DNA of 64,000 bases from assembly GCA_026710085.1 (NCBI GenBank), contig JAPORT010000083.1, positions 24,316 through 88,315 of the forward strand. The letters run 5' to 3'. Origin of the DNA: Flavobacteriaceae bacterium. Lineage in GTDB: Bacteria > Bacteroidota > Bacteroidia > Flavobacteriales > Flavobacteriaceae. The position numbers and the translations under genes were made by a program. Positions 18,432 to 27,607 of this stretch are shown here, piece by piece. The notes beneath the pieces are model-generated. The model saw nothing but the letters and a program-made list of their open reading frames with translations, ran no database searches and was not told the origin of the DNA. How positions within the stretch are numbered: position 1 is the first letter of the stretch; the number at the start of each line of letters is the position of its first letter.

Positions 18432-19668
18432 TTTGAGTCCAAAGTTCCCCGTGGAGTCCGTTGAGATCGTAAACGACCTGTCCATCTTTAATCGTCATTT
18501 GGCAAGATAACTTTTGAGTTCCCTTGATTTTTTTGTTTTGGGTGTCTAAAAATCCAAAGTCCCCATTTTCTAGTTTTAAAAGAGTCATATCGGCGATGGC
18601 TCCTTTGGATAGATGGCCTAATTCAGGTCTTTGAATCACTTGAGCCGGTTTCCAAGTCGTGGCCTTGATGACTTGTTGCAGCGTCAAATTCATATTTAGA
18701 AATTTAGACATGACATTGACCATATCTTTCATGGCTCCATTCATACTACCGGTGTGTAAATCGGTACTAATGGTGTCAGGGTAGAGGCCTTGATGGATAG
18801 AAGGTATGGCTTGGTCAAAAATAAAACTAGCGCCACCGTGTCCGACATCGAAAATAAGTCCTTTTTTTTGAGCCTCAATAGCCGATTTTCGAAGCTGCCC
18901 ATCATCTTTTAAGACGGCTTCTCGACCATTCACATTGGCATAAACATGGGTGAAGATATCACCAGGTCTCAATTTTTCTAAAAATAAAGTATCAAGAGAT
19001 AATTCGGGCTGACTCCCTCCAAAATCAATCATCACAGGGATCTTAGCCAGACGCCCCGCTTCTACGGTCAGTTCTGTCGGTCGCCAATCATAACCACTAT
19101 AATGTGCCAATTTAATGCCGATGATATCCGATTTATATTTATTGGCGACCATGGCCGTTAATTTGGGATCCATATCACGAAGGTCTTGTTCATAAGCGCC
19201 TCCAGACATGCCGTTCCCTACAATATTGATAAAAGCCAAAACGCGTGTTTTAGCTCGATCGATGGTTTGTCGTTTAAAGACTTCAAAGTTTTTCCAACCG
19301 GCGCCACCGGTATCCACGAGGGTCGTGACACCACTTTCAAAAGTGAATCCATCGGGAGGCAACGAGCCAAAACTATTGGCTAAATACCGATCTGGAGTCG
19401 TTCCATGGAAGGCGTGAGCATGGAGGTCAATCAAACCCGGCGTGACAATCAATCCTTCCGCATGGATAATGTGCTTAGCATCCAAATCCGATAAGTCATG
19501 ACCAAGATGGCTCACGTGTCCATCGGTGACTGCGAGATCCATTTTTTGATCAATCTTGTTTTTTGGATCAATTAAATGACCATTTAAAATCAATAAATCA
19601 GGAGCTTGCCCCCAGGCAATGGATAGACAAAAGAGAGATAGTAAATAGGAGAAAAATAAATGTTTCAT
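18424..19668 (-). CDS. exported amidohydrolase/deacetylase-family metallohydrolase
   Basis: The protein has 414 residues with a signal peptide (about 1-20). It belongs to the amidohydrolase/deacetylase group related to enterococcal EF0837-type enzymes, whose genes often sit beside SelA/DgaE-like PLP enzymes. Metal ligands are visible: GLIDLHAHAFHG (HxH), GIKLAHYSGY (bridging Lys, probably carboxylated), FTHVYANV (His), FDVGHGGASF (His) and TISTDLHTG (Asp). The set appears complete. Inferred role: deacetylation of an N-acetylated sugar acid before the PLP step. Dihydroorotase-like ring opening is an alternative. It lies 6 bp after the dehydrogenase and overlaps the transporter. Confidence 0.82.
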   Translation of the reverse strand: MKHLFFSYLLSLFCLSIAWGQAPDLLILNGHLIDPKNKIDQKMDLAVTDGHVSHLGHDLSDLDAKHIIHAEGLIVTPGLIDLHAHAFHGTTPDRYLANSFGSLPPDGFTFESGVTTLVDTGGAGWKNFEVFKRQTIDRAKTRVLAFINIVGNGMSGGAYEQDLRDMDPKLTAMVANKYKSDIIGIKLAHYSGYDWRPTELTVEAGRLAKIPVMIDFGGSQPELSLDTLFLEKLRPGDIFTHVYANVNGREAVLKDDGQLRKSAIEAQKKGLIFDVGHGGASFIFDQAIPSIHQGLYPDTISTDLHTGSMNGAMKDMVNVMSKFLNMNLTLQQVIKATTWKPAQVIQRPELGHLSKGAIADMTLLKLENGDFGFLDTQNKKIKGTQKLSCQMTIKDGQVVYDLNGLHGELWTQNE

Positions 19669-19674
19669 GTTGCT

Positions 19675-21423
19675 TTAAAGTTCAGAATGGAGATCATGTC
19701 TGATATTATATACTTCGTCAGATGTGATCGGAGATGCTTGATTTCCAAAATGAGTTCTGAGATAAGTTAAAATTTCGGCCACATCTTGATCACTTAAAAA
19801 TTCATTGGGAGGCATGATCCCATTAAATGTTTTGCCGTTGACTTCAATGGGTCCTTCCATCCCTTGTAGTATAATTTTGACAAGTCTTTTTTTATCCCCA
19901 GTCACCCAATCGGTACCCACCAACGTTGGAAATCGATTTCCATCCCCTTGAGCATTGGGTTGGTGACATGTTGCACAATATAGGTTAAATTTTTGCTTTC
20001 CAGCAAGCTCTAATCCTTCATGGAGAATATCATGATTCATATCAGGGGTTCTAATATGAGCTAAAGCAAAGCGGTCTTTCATTTTTTTTCTGTCTTTAGG
20101 CGAATAAGAATGTCGATTTCCTGTGTATTCTATTTGCCATATTCTGCCTTGATTGGTATCGCCGATATACATTTTACCATCGTTAGAAAAGGCAATTCCC
20201 ATGGGCCTATATAAAGCATCACTAGCATTGACTATGGGAGAAACGCCAGCAAATCCATCAGCAAAAAGATCATACTCTTCGGTGGGCTCTCCATTTTCAA
20301 ACGGAATGAATCCTACAAAATAGCCACTTTGAGAATAGGGGGCTCGATTGGTCGATCCATGAAAAGCCACAAAGGCCCCACCATGGTAGTAAGAGGGGAA
20401 ATCATGATTGTTGTAAAAAACCAAATCATTAGGAGCCCAGTGCCCGGGAAAACCGATGATTGGATTGTTATAATGGCTACACCGATCCACTTTCTCTCCA
20501 TCGCCACCATATTCCGGGGCAAGCACTTTTTTATGAATCAATTGATCATAATAACAATAGGGCCAACCAAAATGATCTCCTTGTTGGATTTCGAGAAATT
20601 CTTCAGAAGGTAACAGAGCGCTTTGCCAAGAACTATACCGATCTGGCCATAATCTTTTGAGATCATCCCTTCCATGCATCACCGCATAAAGTTTTTTATT
20701 TTCAGGGTTCCAATCTAGAGCCACGATGCTTCGCAATCCAGAAGCAAATAATTGACCGCTTTCTTGTGTTTGATTCAATTGGTTGGCATCAAATTTCCAA
20801 ATCCCACCATGGTCAATGAGTTCTATACATGGATCTTCTCCAGATTTTAAGGGCGTTCTTTTTGGACTTTGGCAATTATTAGAGGGGGCTCCAAAGGGAA
20901 CATACATGTTTCCTGAATCATCAAAGGCCAGTGGTTTCGCAATATGTTCGTGGGATCGATGGGGATGGTCATCGATTAAAACCGTTTCAATGTCTCCGAT
21001 GGGTAATTGGGTGACGGAATCGAGCTTTTGACGATAGACTTTTAGTTGAGAACTGAAATACAAATACCCATTGTAAATGTGGGAAGCAGTGGAATAATTG
21101 CCTCTCTGTTGTTCCCCATGATGTCCCATCATGCTGATGGAATCAGCTTTTCCATCCTTATTTTGATCCATCAACATAACCACAGAACCTTGAGGCGAAG
21201 GTCTTTTGAGTTTGGCATACACAATGCCATTATCACTGACCGAAAGATGTCGAACACCAGTGACAAGAGAATCGACAAAAACTTTTGCCGTAAATCCATT
21301 GGGCAAAAAAAGTTCGGAAGAGGGATGTTGTTGATGTGTACAGTTTAAAGAAAGCATCAGGAATAAACTGATACTTATCGGAATTTGTAAAACGCCTAAA
21401 AAACTTTGTTTATTCGAATACAA
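19675..21423 (-). CDS. PQQ-type sugar dehydrogenase fused to cytochrome c
   Basis: The N-terminal 440 residues form a glucose/sorbosone dehydrogenase-like propeller: SELFLPNGFTAKVF, DDSGNMYVPFGAPSNNCQ, FASGLRSIVALDWNPENK, GDHFGWPYCYYD and YRPMGIAFSNDGKMYIGDTNQGRIW. The C-terminus carries a class I cytochrome c domain with CATCH near residue 480 and a distal Met candidate in GIMPPNEFL. Together they oxidise a sugar at C1 and pass electrons to the respiratory chain. No ATG precedes the hydrophobic signal; TTG 21423 overlaps the upstream stop by 14 bases and yields a signal peptide with a possible lipobox ending LNC. The ATG at 21357 would lose most of it. It is second in the operon. Confidence 0.83.
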   Translation of the reverse strand: MYSNKQSFLGVLQIPISISLFLMLSLNCTHQQHPSSELFLPNGFTAKVFVDSLVTGVRHLSVSDNGIVYAKLKRPSPQGSVVMLMDQNKDGKADSISMMGHHGEQQRGNYSTASHIYNGYLYFSSQLKVYRQKLDSVTQLPIGDIETVLIDDHPHRSHEHIAKPLAFDDSGNMYVPFGAPSNNCQSPKRTPLKSGEDPCIELIDHGGIWKFDANQLNQTQESGQLFASGLRSIVALDWNPENKKLYAVMHGRDDLKRLWPDRYSSWQSALLPSEEFLEIQQGDHFGWPYCYYDQLIHKKVLAPEYGGDGEKVDRCSHYNNPIIGFPGHWAPNDLVFYNNHDFPSYYHGGAFVAFHGSTNRAPYSQSGYFVGFIPFENGEPTEEYDLFADGFAGVSPIVNASDALYRPMGIAFSNDGKMYIGDTNQGRIWQIEYTGNRHSYSPKDRKKMKDRFALAHIRTPDMNHDILHEGLELAGKQKFNLYCATCHQPNAQGDGNRFPTLVGTDWVTGDKKRLVKIILQGMEGPIEVNGKTFNGIMPPNEFLSDQDVAEILTYLRTHFGNQASPITSDEVYNIRHDLHSEL

Positions 21424-22162
21424 GTGTGCCAAAGTAGTTTGGTTGGTGAAAAGAAGGAGACTTGGTGGGAACTTGATTCCACGAAAGGAAATGAGGCTCG
21501 ATGGTAAAATCACCACATTTATAAAAATTGCCTCGAGCATTTAAATCTTGAAATTTTAAACCGGGATGATGAACAAAAATCCTTTGATCCATTTCAATGG
21601 ATAGCGTCCATGAAGTATTTTCTTTTTGAATATCTAAGGAGTTTTTTCCTAAAGATGAATGAACGCGAATGTGTTGTTGAATCAAATGCGGCGAGATGAA
21701 TTCTCTAGTATTTAAGTCTGAACCGTAAGCTAAGTGTACTGTTCCGATACTATTGAATTCAAAATTGTAATAGTTAGGATCGTTTTCAATGGCAACAAAA
21801 AATTCAACACAACTATCTTGATGTGTTCTAGAATTGGTTTTGGTTTTATTAGCCAAGACATGTTTTTCAGTCACATGGTATACCAATAAAATGGAGTCAT
21901 CAGTATGTGCTATGTGAAAGGTTACTTTGGGTCGATAACTAAATTCAGGCCAATTGACAATGTCGATGTTACTGGTCATTGTGTATGGTTGAATCAATGA
22001 TGCTAATTCATGAATGTTGTTTTTGTTTGGATTTGAAATTTTAGGGACGTTTAAAATTTTATTTTCTTGACTCATTAATTGGGTTCCTAGTGACATTAAA
22101 TTCCCCAAAAAGAAAATGATTGTTATTTTGGACAAATCACACACAAGGAAGAATTCCCTCAA
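21410..22162 (-). CDS. secreted CBM9-like carbohydrate-binding protein
   Basis: The 250-residue protein has a hydrophobic N-terminal segment (TIIFFLGNLMSLGTQL) acting as signal. The body follows the CBM9-like pattern of small periplasmic proteins: TFHIAHTDDSILLVYHVTE, HQDSCVEFFVA, NFEFNSIGTVHLAYG, and the terminal GNFYKCGD ... EPHFLSWNQV ... SFHQPNYFGTLVF. Such proteins accompany sugar-oxidising and glycan-degrading clusters and probably bind sugars or assist enzymes; no catalytic site is evident. The start is uncertain: TTG 22162 gives a full signal, ATG 22096 would cut into it. It is the first gene of the minus-strand operon and divergent from the SMP-30 gene. Confidence 0.75.
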   Translation of the reverse strand: MREFFLVCDLSKITIIFFLGNLMSLGTQLMSQENKILNVPKISNPNKNNIHELASLIQPYTMTSNIDIVNWPEFSYRPKVTFHIAHTDDSILLVYHVTEKHVLANKTKTNSRTHQDSCVEFFVAIENDPNYYNFEFNSIGTVHLAYGSDLNTREFISPHLIQQHIRVHSSLGKNSLDIQKENTSWTLSIEMDQRIFVHHPGLKFQDLNARGNFYKCGDFTIEPHFLSWNQVPTKSPSFHQPNYFGTLVFE

Positions 22163-22299
22163 ATTTAAAAAACCTCAAATATTTGTTATCGTGTGGTTCA
22201 GTAACAAATTGAAACATCTCGAAAAAGGCAATCATGATTATTGATCCGTATGGATTTAATTTTTAGCTTACAATTAAGTTTGTAAATCTTTAACAAATC

Positions 22300-23205
22300 A
22301 TGAAAAATCATATGCTATCTATTCTATTTGGTGTGCTATCCGGTATCGTGTTTAGCCAAACACCATCTGATTTATACCAAGCCCATGATTATGTATATGT
22401 TGGGGAGTATACGCAAGGATTAGAAGGACCAGCGGTTGATGTTTTTGGCAATCTTTATTTTGTGAATCCTAACCATCAAGGGTCCATTGGGAAAATTGAT
22501 GCCGACAGAAATTTTAGTTTATGGATCGACTCACTACCTCATGGAAGTGTTGCCAATGGCATTCGGATTTCTAGGAAAGGAACATTACTGCTCGCTGATT
22601 ACACCAATCATAATGTATTACGAATAGACCCTACAACTAAAAAAATTTCAATTTATGCTCATCTCGCACAAGCGAATCAACCCAATGATTTAGCGATTTG
22701 TTGTGGAGATCGGCTCTATGCATCTGATCCGAATTGGAAAGAAGGGACTGGAAAACTTTGGATGATTGAAAAAGATCAAATCACGTTGCTAGACGATGAA
22801 ATGGGAACCACCAATGGTATTGAGGTGAGTCCAGATCACAAAAGGTTATACGTCAATGAAAGCGTCCAATTAAAAGTTTGGGTTTTTGATATTTTACCCG
22901 ATGGCCATCTGACGAATAAGCGCTTGCATATCCATTTTGAAGATTATGGTTTTGATGGAATGCGTGTGGATTCTGAAGAAAATCTATACATCACGCGTTA
23001 TGGAAAGGGGACGATTGTTCAAGTTTCTAAAGAAGGCAAAATCCTTAGAGAAATACCTACTAAAGGAAAAAAAGTATCCAATCTTGCTTTTGGAGGAAAT
23101 GATGGAAAAACGATTTATGTAACGACTCAAGACCGTGGTTGGATTGAATCCTTTCGGGTAGAACATCCGGGCAGATCATTTGTTGAGCAAACAAAAGGGT
23201 TGTAA
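22300..23205 (+). CDS. secreted SMP-30/gluconolactonase-like protein
   Basis: The 301-residue protein has a signal peptide (MKNHMLSILFGVLSGIVFS). It is a six-bladed propeller of the SMP-30/gluconolactonase/LRE family, which opens aldonolactones in a Ca2+- or Zn2+-dependent manner. Likely metal ligands are visible: Glu in GLEGPAVD, Asn in TTNGIEVSPDHKRLYVNES and Asp in GFDGMRVDSEENLY. It is divergent from the operon that begins with the CBM9-like protein and PQQ-type dehydrogenase, with 137 bp between. Hydrolysis of the lactone made by that dehydrogenase is the natural role. Both proteins would act outside the cytoplasm. Confidence 0.83.
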   Translation: MKNHMLSILFGVLSGIVFSQTPSDLYQAHDYVYVGEYTQGLEGPAVDVFGNLYFVNPNHQGSIGKIDADRNFSLWIDSLPHGSVANGIRISRKGTLLLADYTNHNVLRIDPTTKKISIYAHLAQANQPNDLAICCGDRLYASDPNWKEGTGKLWMIEKDQITLLDDEMGTTNGIEVSPDHKRLYVNESVQLKVWVFDILPDGHLTNKRLHIHFEDYGFDGMRVDSEENLYITRYGKGTIVQVSKEGKILREIPTKGKKVSNLAFGGNDGKTIYVTTQDRGWIESFRVEHPGRSFVEQTKGL

Positions 23206-23299
23206 GTAAAGAGGAATCTTAGGATTCAGAGAGGTGGATTCTGATTCTCAATGATGGGGATAATCCAACCGACGTCGAAACTTCGGAAAAAGGAGATAT

Positions 23300-24550
23300 T
23301 CAACAATGAAAAGCACTAGCCATTAAATCTTGTTCTTTAGAGGAGATACCGATTTTTTGTGCTGTTTTTTTCCATCGTTTGACGGAATTAATGACTTCAT
23401 CATAAACGGCGTTCATTTCCTTTTGGCTTAGTCTGAAAAAGGCCCCAACACTTTTAGCTAATTCAAAGTCTAGGGCATTGTTTTGAAGATCGATATTTAA
23501 AGAGAGGCCAACTTTTTCATTGTTTGGATTCACATCATAACAAGGCGACAGGCTCCATTGATTGTCTTTGAAAAGGAATCCATGGTTTCTCAAGTGATCA
23601 TCGGTATTTGAAATGGCAATATTAAAGATGAGTCTACGCCAAAGTTGCACTAGATTTTCTTTGACATTGGTGCAATGACTTTCAATAAAATCCACTAATT
23701 CCAAGTAACTAGGAGGACTCGATTGGATCTTTTCTTCTGTATTCCCAGTTAATGTCATTGAAGAAGAAAAATGAATGCGATGCCCCTTTATTCGATCGAA
23801 TCGTTTGGTTAAAAAGACATGATGATTCCCTCCGAATTTTCTTATTTTGGATGGACTCATTTCGATACCAGCATCGATCGCCAGTTGATAGGCCAAAAAT
23901 TCCCATGCACTTTTGTTAACGGTATCATATTTTGAAGGAAATTTAGCCATCCAAAGATTTCCTTGTGAATCCAAAACATTGGCCTTAGGTCTTGCTCCTC
24001 CTAAAGAGGATCCAGGAGCAATCAATAGTTTAAGCCATTGATGAAAATCATTGGAAGGTTCATCACGTTCCATTTGATTTATAGCGTGTTCTAAAGCTGG
24101 TAAAGACGAAAAAGGGGGAATCGAGAGTTTTGGATTAGATTCTAGAAAGGGGCCATTCAAATCGTTCTTAAACCGAAGGGCTCCCATTCTTGTGTTATCA
24201 AAAACTCCAAGCAAAAAGTCTTCATGTCTTAGTTTTTTTGGTTTTCGATTTTCTTTTTTTGAGTTTTCAAATTCAAGACGCTTCAAAAGCGTTTTCCCCC
24301 ACGTATCCGGCATACTATCAGAAAAAATACCAAAAAGTTCTTTACCTTGAGGGTACTGAGCCCCTAAATAAGGTTCTAAATCAGGATCCATATAAAATCG
24401 GATACTTGACTTGAGCCACTGTTGGGCATATTCAAATCTGAAAGATCTTCTTGCTCGGTTCGGATTGACATGGAGATGTCCCATGAATGTTGGGCCATTT
24501 AATCCTATCCAATGGGCAAATACATAAATGGTCAAACCAGAAGAGGTCAT
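23300..24550 (-). CDS. hipA: HipA-type Ser/Thr kinase toxin
   Basis: HipA toxins phosphorylate targets such as glutamyl-tRNA synthetase and cause dormancy. The 416-residue product starts at ATG 24550, one base after the hipB stop. The HipA N1 domain (PTFMGHLHVNPNRARRSFRFEY) is followed by the kinase core: the Gly-rich P-loop segment SSLGGARPKANV, the substrate/activation region VFLTKRFDR, the catalytic SNTDDHLRNHGF with Asp and Asn, and the metal-binding SPCYDVNP. All look intact. The frame extends upstream into hipB, but homology does not. Genes and order match a standard hipBA operon. Confidence 0.93.
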   Translation of the reverse strand: MTSSGLTIYVFAHWIGLNGPTFMGHLHVNPNRARRSFRFEYAQQWLKSSIRFYMDPDLEPYLGAQYPQGKELFGIFSDSMPDTWGKTLLKRLEFENSKKENRKPKKLRHEDFLLGVFDNTRMGALRFKNDLNGPFLESNPKLSIPPFSSLPALEHAINQMERDEPSNDFHQWLKLLIAPGSSLGGARPKANVLDSQGNLWMAKFPSKYDTVNKSAWEFLAYQLAIDAGIEMSPSKIRKFGGNHHVFLTKRFDRIKGHRIHFSSSMTLTGNTEEKIQSSPPSYLELVDFIESHCTNVKENLVQLWRRLIFNIAISNTDDHLRNHGFLFKDNQWSLSPCYDVNPNNEKVGLSLNIDLQNNALDFELAKSVGAFFRLSQKEMNAVYDEVINSVKRWKKTAQKIGISSKEQDLMASAFHC

Positions 24551-24551
24551 T

Positions 24552-24839
24552 TTATAAAAGTGATAAATCTTGAAGCTGACGACCTTGTACATCATTTGCT
24601 CCGAGTAATTTAAAATCCTCATGAAGATTCATCGCTTTGAATACTTTAAAATAAGAGCCAATAGATACGGATGGATCCCCTTTTTCAATTCGATAAAGTG
24701 TTGCTCGATGAATACTAGCCCGCTGGGCTATTCGGTTCACCGTCAATTGTCTCCTTTTCCGGGCCAATCGTATATTGTCTCCGAGTTCTTCAAAATAGGG
24801 TCTATACTGAGGCAGAATAATGGTTTTCTTTGTGCTCAT
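24552..24839 (-). CDS. hipB: HipB-type antitoxin, HTH XRE family
   Basis: The 95-residue cytosolic DNA-binding antitoxin has an XRE helix-turn-helix (about residues 14-70): LGDNIRLARKRRQLTVNRIAQRASIHRATLYRIEKG. The following segment YFKVFKAMNLHEDFKLLG is typical of HipB. It would neutralise HipA and repress the operon. Its start codon lies just downstream of two near-identical GCGAC-containing direct repeats 31 bp apart, which may be its operators. Confidence 0.92.
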   Translation of the reverse strand: MSTKKTIILPQYRPYFEELGDNIRLARKRRQLTVNRIAQRASIHRATLYRIEKGDPSVSIGSYFKVFKAMNLHEDFKLLGANDVQGRQLQDLSLL

Positions 24840-24845
24840 ACGCTT

Positions 24846-24885
24846 ATTTGCGACTAAAATAGTTAAAATGGTTCATATATGCGAC
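24846..24885. promoter_or_regulatory. candidate HipB operators
   Basis: ATTTGCGAC (24846-24854) and ATATGCGAC (24877-24885) match at 8 of 9 positions with a 31-bp period, about three helical turns. They lie 7-46 bp upstream of the hipB start, a usual place for autoregulatory sites. This is inference from position and repetition. Confidence 0.35.
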
Positions 24886-24992
24886 ATGATACAGAACGAA
24901 TTCTAAGTAAGAGCAATACTTAAAAAATCACTATAGTTGCTTGAATCTTGGGGTTACAATTTGGAATAAATCCTCAAAACCATGCAACATCA

Positions 24993-26126
24993 TCAGTTGT
25001 CCATAACAATGAAATTGTGCAATTTTTCCATCCGAGGAGCTTCTTCAAAAATTTGCCCGTGTCCTCCAGGAATCATTATCAACTTTTCAGCTGGGTTTTT
25101 TTCGGTTAAAAACTCAATCGTTTCAGGAGTATAGACGCCAACCGCTTGGTCTTTTTCGGCTGTTAGAAAAAGAGCATTGGATAAATCAATCTGAGCCAGT
25201 TTTTCGGTATATCGATTGAATCCTAAACCTGCATTTAGTCGCCCCATATTATGTTCAAATCTCAGTTCATCAGCAGGTATCTCAGGGGATTTGACAAGGG
25301 TTTTTCCATCTTCATCAAAATAGTAGAATTCACCCATTGAAAAGCCTTTCCATACCTTTTCATTCATATCGAGACGGCCATTCAATGAAATATATTTTCT
25401 AGCCGAATTGCTGCCATATTCAGCTAATAGTTCCTGAACCATAAAGGCACCATAAGAATGACCGATGACATAAACCGTTTTGTCCCTATCAACGTGATGT
25501 TTGATGACTTGTTGAGCAATTTCAACCGAAAGCGAGGCTTCTACTTTAGCTTGTTCAAAGGTCAAATCAAAATGATCATGTAATGAAGGGTTCAGTTGTT
25601 GTGATTGAAATGGATAAACGATAAAATCGTCCGTAAAGTAAGGAAAACGATCAGCTCCACTAGATGATATTTCATTCAAATTATAATCCCTTTCGGTTGT
25701 GGCTCCTCCTTGTAAAAAAACCCAAACGGTATCTTTAGTTGCATCTCCTCTGAACTCGAATAAATCATTAATATCAGATGGTATTGTCGTATGAGCAAAT
25801 TCGATGTTCGTTTGATTTTCAGAACCGTCCGAATCTAAAGGTTCTCCCCTAAGTGAAAAGGATAACGCAACTTCATTATCGAGTTCGATTTCGATCCCTC
25901 TACTGTCTAGTTCTACTGTAGAAATTGGAATTCCGGGATGGTTTTCAGAAAGGTGATTTTTAATTTTTTCTTTTACAGATTCAGACAGATTGAACTTTTC
26001 CAAATTACTATAGAAATTGGCTTTAACTTCATCAGGAGGTAAGCAACAAACTATTTCTTCTTTATCGCATGAAACAGTGAAAAGGAGCAGAACAAATAAA
26101 AGAATAGGGTTAGACCTTTTGACCAT
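24993..26126 (-). CDS. alpha/beta-hydrolase-fold lipoprotein
   Basis: The protein has 377 residues. ATG 26126 gives a lipoprotein signal with lipobox FTVSC (Cys20). About 100 residues of unassigned sequence precede an alpha/beta-hydrolase domain: WVFLQGGATTERDY (oxyanion region), VYVIGHSYGAFMVQELL with the nucleophile-elbow Ser near residue 220, LFLTAEKDQAVGVYTPE carrying a likely acid Asp, and MIPGGHGQIFEEA with the catalytic His. The triad is complete, so it should be an active esterase, lipase or peptidase anchored to a membrane. I do not recognise a specific family or substrate. It is isolated between hipBA and a glycosyltransferase. Confidence 0.7.
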   Translation of the reverse strand: MVKRSNPILLFVLLLFTVSCDKEEIVCCLPPDEVKANFYSNLEKFNLSESVKEKIKNHLSENHPGIPISTVELDSRGIEIELDNEVALSFSLRGEPLDSDGSENQTNIEFAHTTIPSDINDLFEFRGDATKDTVWVFLQGGATTERDYNLNEISSSGADRFPYFTDDFIVYPFQSQQLNPSLHDHFDLTFEQAKVEASLSVEIAQQVIKHHVDRDKTVYVIGHSYGAFMVQELLAEYGSNSARKYISLNGRLDMNEKVWKGFSMGEFYYFDEDGKTLVKSPEIPADELRFEHNMGRLNAGLGFNRYTEKLAQIDLSNALFLTAEKDQAVGVYTPETIEFLTEKNPAEKLIMIPGGHGQIFEEAPRMEKLHNFIVMDN

Positions 26127-26221
26127 CAAATATTGATATAAACAAATAAAAAGGTTGCGTAATTTAGATATTGTTCAATCTATTGCTAAGTTAATTCAAA
26201 AATAATGAATGACTGTAAGTT

Positions 26222-27529
26222 CTACAAAGAGAGTAGCGTTTCTTCAAGTTTTTTAGTGAGGTTGTCTCTAGAATATTCAGATATTCCCTCAAATTGATTG
26301 ATTATTGAAGTATTATCAAGCCACGCCTGAATCAATTTTAGAAATTGGTTTTGAATTTTATTGCAATCAGAACTTTGATACACTTTAGAATGAGTTCCCC
26401 TATTGACTATTTGAGCGACTTGACTTTCGGGATGACCAATGACAATCAGTGGAACACCACTGGACAAATATTCCAATAATTTGCCGGAAATCATTTGATC
26501 TGAAGCTTGTTCAAAGGAAAAAGCCAAAAGAAGATGAGCTTGTTTAATTAATGAAACAGAGTCATGGTGCGGTATGTATCCTAAATAAATCACCTCAATG
26601 GAATTCAGTCTGTTTTTAAAACTACTGATGATTGTTGGGCCAATGTTTCCAGCCAAAGTTAGTTTGATTTTGTTTGGATATTTTGACTGTAAGATTTCCA
26701 AAACTTGAATAATGATTTTAAAGTTTTGATTTGATGTTAATAACCCCGAATAAACAATGTGAAACTTTTGACTTTTTACCGATTTGGTTTTCGACATTAA
26801 TTGGCGGTCATAGCCATTAACAATCGAAATAAATTTTTGATTTTTATCCGTCTTTTGATATAACTCTTTGTGAAAAGCCCCACCAAGCGTTGTTAAAATA
26901 GCATCAGCGCTTTCAAGAACCCTAGATTCGTATCGAGCATCCTTATTTTTAGCCCAAGAGGTACGGTATAGTTTTTTATTGTAAAAGATGGATGTCCAAG
27001 GATCTCTAAAATCGGCCAACCATTTGATCTCATACTGCTTGATTAGTTTTAGACCAATCAAATGTGTCGAATGAGGAGGACCGGTCGTAACCAAATAGTT
27101 CATAGGTGTTTCGTTTAAAACCGTTTTCGCTTTTTTTAGAGCATGATAATTCCATACTTTTCGGGCATCAGGAATCAAAAAGTTTCCTCGAATAAACGCG
27201 AAAATTTTGTTGAGAATTCCTTTGGTCTTGATGTCTCCTTGTGGTAAATTATTTTTGGATTTAAAGGCAAACCATTTGTATAACTTCAAAGGCTCAAAAG
27301 ATTTGGTTCTATAGGTTTTGACACGATTCACATGTTCCAAAAGACTTGGATCTAAAACAGGATAAGAAGCTGCTTTTGGATCAACGGTAATTACAGTAAC
27401 ACGCCAATGTAATCTTTCCAAATATTTAGCAAAATACATCCAACGTTGTACTCCTGAGCCACCAGATGGCGGCCAGTAATAGCTAAGAATCAAGATTGAT
27501 TTATGGGACTTTGGGGACTTGAATTTCAA
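26222..27529 (-). CDS. GT4-like glycosyltransferase
   Basis: The 435-residue cytosolic protein has two Rossmann-like halves. The N-terminal half starts ILILSYYWPPSGGSGVQRWMYF, typical of GT4-type enzymes that build cell-surface glycans; it also has YLVTTGPPHSTHLIGLKLI and WLADFRDPW. The C-terminal half has FHIVYSGLLTSNQNF and a nucleotide-sugar-binding region SDQMISGKLLEYLSSGVPLIVIG in which Lys and Glu fit the donor site. The start is TTG 27529, since no in-frame ATG precedes the first strand. Donor and acceptor are unknown. It is an isolated gene, not in a visible polysaccharide biosynthesis cluster. Confidence 0.82.
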   Translation of the reverse strand: MKFKSPKSHKSILILSYYWPPSGGSGVQRWMYFAKYLERLHWRVTVITVDPKAASYPVLDPSLLEHVNRVKTYRTKSFEPLKLYKWFAFKSKNNLPQGDIKTKGILNKIFAFIRGNFLIPDARKVWNYHALKKAKTVLNETPMNYLVTTGPPHSTHLIGLKLIKQYEIKWLADFRDPWTSIFYNKKLYRTSWAKNKDARYESRVLESADAILTTLGGAFHKELYQKTDKNQKFISIVNGYDRQLMSKTKSVKSQKFHIVYSGLLTSNQNFKIIIQVLEILQSKYPNKIKLTLAGNIGPTIISSFKNRLNSIEVIYLGYIPHHDSVSLIKQAHLLLAFSFEQASDQMISGKLLEYLSSGVPLIVIGHPESQVAQIVNRGTHSKVYQSSDCNKIQNQFLKLIQAWLDNTSIINQFEGISEYSRDNLTKKLEETLLSL

Positions 27530-27607
27530 AATCAGATGTTATGAAAGACAAAAGTGAAACGATCCTGATTTAAAATAAAAACGGTTCCTATGGGGAAAAT
27601 GTTGGTG

